Shown: in pieces, positions 60,163 to 64,000 of the stretch | Numbering within the stretch: the stretch's first letter is position 1 | Layout: every line of letters starts with the position of its first letter | Assembly (NCBI GenBank): GCA_003152275.1 | Contig: PLZU01000091.1 | Location: 110,217 to 174,216, forward strand | Reading direction: 5' to 3' | DNA from: Actinomycetota bacterium | GTDB taxonomy: Bacteria > Actinomycetota > Thermoleophilia > Gaiellales > Gaiellaceae | DNA: 64,000 nt | Translations under genes and position numbers: made by a program | The notes under the pieces: model-generated | What the model was told of the DNA's origin: nothing | The model's database searches: none | The model's input: the letters and a program-made list of their open reading frames with translations, nothing else

Positions 60163-61050
60163 GTGCGCGAGCAGATCAAGCAGCTCCTCAAGAACTCGGT
60201 CTACCGGGCGATCGGCGAGACCGCGAACGGGATCGGCGCGGTCAACGGCGATGGGCGCAGCCTGCGCGTCCTCATGTACCACAAGGTCAACGACCTTCCC
60301 GGCAACCGGATGTCGATGCCCGTCTCGCACTTCGACGAGCAGATGGCGCAGCTCCGGGAGCTCGGCTACGTCGTCGTCGATCTCGACGCCGTGCTCGCCC
60401 ACTACGGCGACGGTGTGCCACTGCCCGAGGGTGCAGTGCTCATCACCTTCGACGACGGCTACCGCGACAACCTCGAGAATGCCGCGCCCGTGCTGCACAA
60501 GCACGGCTATCCGGCGGTGCAGTTCGTGCCCATCGCTTACGTCGGCGACCGGCAGCCGCTGCCGCACGAGGAGCACCTCGCTGCAAGCGGCGTGCTCAAT
60601 CCAACTGTCGACTGGGAGGAGCTCGGTGAGCTCGAGCGGCTCGGCGTGCGCATCGAGTCGCACGGGATCAGCCATCGGCCGCTCGCCGACCTCGAGCTCG
60701 ACGAGGCCGCGCGCGAGATCGCGATCTCGAAGCTTCGGCTCGAGGAGCGCTTGGGGCGCCCCGTGCGCGCATTCTCATACGTGAAGGGTTCCGAGGCGCA
60801 CTACAAGCAGGTGCACCTGAGCCTCGTGCGCCAGGCCGGCTACGACGTGGCGTTCACTGCGGTTTCCGGCGCCAACTCACCTGCAAGCGATCCGCTCGAG
60901 CTGAGGCGCTACAACATCGAGCCTTACTCGCCGCGCACGTTCGAGCTCGTCCTCGCCGGTGCGTGCGACCTGATCGCCGTCAAGGACACGGTCACAGGCA
61001 CGCGCGCGCGGCGCGTCTTCAACGCCGCGCTCGGCACTTCATCGAAGTGA
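60163..61050 (+). CDS. Polysaccharide deacetylase (NodB-like, CE4)
   Basis: 295 residues, GTG 60163. MYHKVNDLPGNRMSMPVSHF, VLITFDDGYRDNLENAAPVL with the metal/catalytic D-D, IESHGISHRPLADLEL with the H-x3-H metal pair, and RAFSYVKGSEAHYKQVHLSL, the last replacing the common PyG-type loop. CE4 enzymes remove N- or O-acetyl groups from chitin-like or capsule sugars. No signal peptide, so action on cytoplasmic lipid-linked sugar is possible. Preceded by a 174-base gap with no clear promoter. Confidence 0.9.
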   Translation: MREQIKQLLKNSVYRAIGETANGIGAVNGDGRSLRVLMYHKVNDLPGNRMSMPVSHFDEQMAQLRELGYVVVDLDAVLAHYGDGVPLPEGAVLITFDDGYRDNLENAAPVLHKHGYPAVQFVPIAYVGDRQPLPHEEHLAASGVLNPTVDWEELGELERLGVRIESHGISHRPLADLELDEAAREIAISKLRLEERLGRPVRAFSYVKGSEAHYKQVHLSLVRQAGYDVAFTAVSGANSPASDPLELRRYNIEPYSPRTFELVLAGACDLIAVKDTVTGTRARRVFNAALGTSSK

Positions 61051-61904
61051 TCGTCGAGCCCGCCGGGCGCGACGGGTTTCTCGCCCTGATGCACGAGACG
61101 TACGGCGAGGCGATGTCGTCCGCCGAGTTCGACTGGTGGTTCGATCGCAACCCCGCCGGCCCGCGGATCCTCACCGAGGCGCGTGATGACGACGGGACGG
61201 CGCTGGGCGCACTCGCGATGTCGTGCGCGCGTATGAGCCAGGGCCTCGCAGCGTTCGCGGTGCATGCGGTGACCACGCCGGCCTCGCGGGGGCGCGGAGT
61301 GTTCTCGACGCTCGAGTTGCACAATGAGCAGGAGGCTGCACGCGCCGGCGCGTTTTGGGCGCTCGGCTTCACCAACCCGATGGCCGGGCCGATCCTCGTT
61401 GGAAAGCTGGGCTGGGAGGACGTCACGTCGCTTCGCATCTGGGTTCGTCCCAAACGGCTGCGCAAGCGCGTGCAGGGGTCGCTTCGACAGACCGGAGTCG
61501 GGGTGTTCACGGACCGCGTCGCCTACGACGCGCACCACGTCGTGCGCGATGCCGGCTATCTCAACTGGCGCTACGCCGACTCGCCGCGCTCGTATCTGCG
61601 CGTGGAAGACGGCGGCGGCTGGGCGGTCGTGACCCACGCGGTCTGGCACGGGTATTCGTCGGCCGTGGTGTGCGAGGCCGTCGGAGGTCCGAAGCTCTTG
61701 CGCCGCTGCGTGCAGGCGGTCGACGCCGACCTCGCAGTTGCGATGGTCAATCCCGGCGAGGAGCGCACCTATCTCGCGGCGGGCTTCGCGCCCACGCCGC
61801 GCACCATCCGGTTCATCGGCAAGCGCCTGACCGACGACGCGCCCGAACTCCCGAAGCGGCGCGACGCCTGGCATTTCACGCTCGGCGATCTGGACTTTTT
61901 CTGA
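61047..61904 (+). CDS. GNAT-family acyltransferase
   Basis: 285 residues from GTG 61047 (overlapping the deacetylase stop). DWWFDRNPAGPRILTEARDD, HAVTTPASRGRGVFSTLELH with the acetyl-CoA loop S-R-G-R-G, and GAFWALGFTNPMAGPILVGK. Two-domain architecture with a long C-terminal half (GVFTDRVAYDAHHVVRDAGY, VNPGEERTYLAAGFAPTPRT), reminiscent of FemAB-like double GNAT proteins. It may acylate a sugar amine exposed by the deacetylase. Confidence 0.78.
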   Translation: MIVEPAGRDGFLALMHETYGEAMSSAEFDWWFDRNPAGPRILTEARDDDGTALGALAMSCARMSQGLAAFAVHAVTTPASRGRGVFSTLELHNEQEAARAGAFWALGFTNPMAGPILVGKLGWEDVTSLRIWVRPKRLRKRVQGSLRQTGVGVFTDRVAYDAHHVVRDAGYLNWRYADSPRSYLRVEDGGGWAVVTHAVWHGYSSAVVCEAVGGPKLLRRCVQAVDADLAVAMVNPGEERTYLAAGFAPTPRTIRFIGKRLTDDAPELPKRRDAWHFTLGDLDFF

Positions 61905-62884
61905 TGCGCAGACTGATCTTCGCGACGCAGAAGCTCGATCCGAACGATCCCGTCCTCGCGGCGACCGTGCCGATGGTGCGCGCTCTCGCGGCGCGGGTCG
62001 ACGAGCTCGTCGTGCTCTGCGACTCGGCGGTTCCCGGAGCCGTGCCGGCGAACGTCCGTGTTCGAGAGTTCGGCGCTCGCACGCAGGTGGAGCGAGGTGC
62101 GCGGTTCACGGCCGCGCTTGCGCACGAGCTCCGCCCGCGCCCGATCGGCGTTGTCGCCCATATGGTTCCGCTCTACGCTGTGCTCGCGGCGCCGCTCGTG
62201 CGACCCCTCAGGATCCCGCTCGTCCTCTGGTACACGCACTGGAAGGGCCACGCCGTCGTGCGCGTCGCCGAAAAGGTGTGCACCGCGATCGCATCGGTCG
62301 ACAAGCGTTCCTTTCCGCTCGCGTCCCGGAAGGTCCGTGGGATCGGGCACGGGATCGACGTCGATGAGTTCACGTGCACGGAGGTTCCCGGCGGCGTGCA
62401 GCTTCGCGCGCTCGTGCTGGGGCGTTACTCGCCGGCGAAGGGGCTCGAGACGATCCTGCGCGGCGCCGAGCTCGCGGGCGTCCACGTGGAGGCGCACGGA
62501 TCCGACGAGAGCTTCGAGAACTACAAACGCGGGCTCGAGCCGCTCGCCGGCGCCGCCGAGCTAGGCGGGCCTGTCGCGCGCACAGAGGTTCCCGCGCTTT
62601 TCGCGCGCAGCCACCTCTTGATCAACAACATGCGTGCGGGCGCGCCCGACAAGGTGGTCTACGAGGCTGCCGCGTCATGCCTGCCCGTGCTCGCATCGAA
62701 CCCGCTCTTCGACGACTTGCTGCCGCCGGAGCTGCGCTTCGAGCGTGACGATCCCGAGAGCCTCGCAGAGCGGCTGCGGACGCTCGACCGCCGGCGCCGC
62801 CCCGAACTGCGGGAGCTCGTCGCCCGGAACCACTCCGTCGATCACTGGGCCGACGGCCTGCTCGCTACGGTTGAGCGGGTATGA
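61904..62884 (+). CDS. Glycosyltransferase family 4, copy B' of a duplicated pair
   Basis: 326 residues, ATG 61904 sharing one base with the upstream TGA. LIFATQKLDPNDPVLAATVP, VVAHMVPLYAVLAAPLVRPL, IGHGIDVDEFTC, LGRYSPAKGLETILRGAELA and KVVYEAAASCLPVLASNPLF. It matches copy B at 57869 block by block, whereas copy A' lies about 1.9 kb upstream, with the deacetylase and acyltransferase genes inserted between. Confidence 0.84.
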   Translation: MRRLIFATQKLDPNDPVLAATVPMVRALAARVDELVVLCDSAVPGAVPANVRVREFGARTQVERGARFTAALAHELRPRPIGVVAHMVPLYAVLAAPLVRPLRIPLVLWYTHWKGHAVVRVAEKVCTAIASVDKRSFPLASRKVRGIGHGIDVDEFTCTEVPGGVQLRALVLGRYSPAKGLETILRGAELAGVHVEAHGSDESFENYKRGLEPLAGAAELGGPVARTEVPALFARSHLLINNMRAGAPDKVVYEAAASCLPVLASNPLFDDLLPPELRFERDDPESLAERLRTLDRRRRPELRELVARNHSVDHWADGLLATVERV

Positions 62885-63981
62885 GAGGGGACACGATTCT
62901 CCATCTGCAGAAGGTCGCGGGCATCTCCGGCTCGGAGGCGCACCTGCTGTCGCTTCTGCCCCGGCTGCGAGAGCGGGGCTGGGACGTGCGGATGGTGATG
63001 CTGCACGAGAACGAGCCAGGAGCATGGGACTTCGCCCGTGCGCTCCGAGCGCGCGGCGTGCCGCTCGACGCGATTCCGCTGCGCGCGGATTTTGACCCGA
63101 TTGCGTTCGTCAGGCTCACCACCTACCTGATGCGCATGCGACCTGCGATCTTGCACACGCACCTCGTCCACGCCGACGCGTACGGGTTGCTCGCGGGCAC
63201 CGTGGCCCGCGTCCCCCTTCGCTTCTCGACGAAGCACGGCTTCAACGAGTTTCGCGAGGCACCGTACTTCGGCCTTTTGGACCGCGCATTCGCAAGTCTC
63301 GCGCACGTACACATCGCGATTTCCCGCGGCCTCGCGCGCTACCTCGAGGACGTCGAAGGTTTTGACGACGAGTCGTTCGAGATCGTCCACTATGGCATCG
63401 ATCCGAACGGCGAGCCCGTTCCATACGCCGGCGACGTACCACGCTTGCTTTGCGTCGGACGCTTGATTCCGATCAAAGGCCACATCGTCTTGCTGCGCGC
63501 GTTCGCCGAGGCGCGGCGGCAGCTGCCGGATCTCGAGCTCGAGATCGCCGGCCGCGGCCCGCTCGAGCCGGCGCTGAAGGCGCTGGTGCGCGAGCTCGGC
63601 ATCACCGACGCCGTGCGCTTCCTCGGACAGGTGTCGCCGATCCAGGCTGCGATCGAGCGGGCCGCGGTCGTCGTCGTTCCGTCGATCGGCGAGGGGTTCG
63701 GCATGGCCGCGCTCGAGGCGATGGAACGCTCGCGGCCAGTGATCGCCGCCGACGTCGGCGGCCTCGGCGAGCTTGTGCGCGACGGGGAGACGGGCCTGCT
63801 CGTGCCGGCCGGAGAGGCAGAGCCGCTGCGAGATGCGATCCTCAAGCTCGCCGGCGACCTCGACCTCGCACGGGAGATGGGCGCGGCCGGGCGGCGTCGC
63901 GCGCTCTCGCGGTTCCTCCAGAGCTTCTGCACCGAGCGCACCGAACTGCTCTACGAAGGCGCGCTCGAGCGCGCGTCCTAG
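62881..63981 (+). CDS. Glycosyltransferase family 4 (GT-B fold)
   Basis: 366 residues from ATG 62881 (ATGA overlap). LHLQKVAGISGSEAHLLSLL, ILHTHLVHADAYGLLAGTVA, FSTKHGFNEFREAPYFGLLD, CVGRLIPIKGHIVLLRAFAE and PSIGEGFGMAALEAMERSRP with E-x7-E. Last complete gene of the window; no terminator is seen before the edge. Confidence 0.88.
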   Translation: MRGDTILHLQKVAGISGSEAHLLSLLPRLRERGWDVRMVMLHENEPGAWDFARALRARGVPLDAIPLRADFDPIAFVRLTTYLMRMRPAILHTHLVHADAYGLLAGTVARVPLRFSTKHGFNEFREAPYFGLLDRAFASLAHVHIAISRGLARYLEDVEGFDDESFEIVHYGIDPNGEPVPYAGDVPRLLCVGRLIPIKGHIVLLRAFAEARRQLPDLELEIAGRGPLEPALKALVRELGITDAVRFLGQVSPIQAAIERAAVVVVPSIGEGFGMAALEAMERSRPVIAADVGGLGELVRDGETGLLVPAGEAEPLRDAILKLAGDLDLAREMGAAGRRRALSRFLQSFCTERTELLYEGALERAS

Positions 63982-64000
63982 ATGGTTGATCGGTTAATCG

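Noticed and set aside
63982..64000. ATG at 63982 after the last GT4 stop as the start of another gene.
   Set aside because: Only six codons before the window ends; nothing can be tested.
1..64000. CRISPR arrays, tRNA or rRNA genes.
   Set aside because: No regularly spaced repeat series or characteristic RNA signature was seen by eye; a dedicated search was not possible.

Overview
The window is about two-thirds G+C and densely coding, with many GTG starts and frequent 4-base ATGA/GTGA overlaps between consecutive genes. This fits a high-GC actinobacterium, possibly of the class Thermoleophilia; the taxonomic guess is an inference from composition and gene style, not from a marker gene. No rRNA, tRNA or CRISPR array was seen.

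Almost the whole window is one large surface-polysaccharide region. It holds about thirteen GT-B (GT4-type) glycosyltransferase domains, at least four GT2 enzymes plus a second GT2-like protein and a STELLO/DUF288-type enzyme, seven GT-C-like or otherwise unassigned polytopic membrane proteins, one initiating phosphoglycosyltransferase, a Wzz-like chain-length protein, a Wzx-like flippase, a Wzm/Wzt-type ABC exporter, two intact O-antigen ligase/polymerase genes and one truncated copy. Sugar-nucleotide and polymer-modifying enzymes are also present: a UDP-glucuronate decarboxylase, two other SDR epimerases, a D-glucuronyl C5-epimerase-like secreted protein, a heparinase II/III-like protein, a polysaccharide deacetylase, a secreted clan GH-A-like hydrolase, methyltransferases and two ATP-grasp proteins.

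Layout: 0.1-6.7 kb (+) is an overlapping operon (ATP-grasp, YbhN-like membrane protein, GT2, GT-C, GT4, ligase fragment). 6.7-9.35 kb is an integrated element: a tyrosine recombinase on +, and small phage-like genes with two apparent frameshifts on -. It sits between a truncated ligase and the tail of a second GT4 gene. 9.35-15 kb (+) holds an intact ligase, a VapBC pair, GT4, the heparinase-like gene and GT4. 15-22 kb is an accessory patch with methyltransferase wreckage, a GT2/STELLO pair on -, a lone membrane protein, a methyltransferase and a small secreted protein. 22-26.7 kb (-) is the ABC exporter with a fused GT2-like/GT4 enzyme. 26.7-45.2 kb is mostly + and contains a second fused GT, the initiating transferase, FkbM, the lipoprotein/C5-epimerase pair, an SDR, Wzz and GT-C enzymes. 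45.2-48 kb (-) has two GT-C-like proteins, 48-50.2 kb (+) the UXS-hydrolase pair, 50.2-54.3 kb (-) a GT4-SDR-methyltransferase-ligase operon, and 54.35-64 kb (+) a flippase followed by six GT4 genes with a deacetylase and an acetyltransferase.

Taken together, the genes could make lipid-linked repeat units (initiating transferase, GTs), flip and polymerise them (Wzx, ligase/polymerase, Wzz), export another polymer through the ABC system, and modify the product outside the membrane (C5-epimerase, deacetylase, lyase-like and hydrolase proteins). A uronic-acid-containing, glycosaminoglycan-like product is a reasonable but unproven inference. The most striking sequence-level signals are the recombinase element that broke a tandem GT4/ligase module, the frameshifted gene remains at 8-9 and 15 kb, the apparent CTG start at 29967, and the duplicated GT4 pair at 56.8-62.9 kb.
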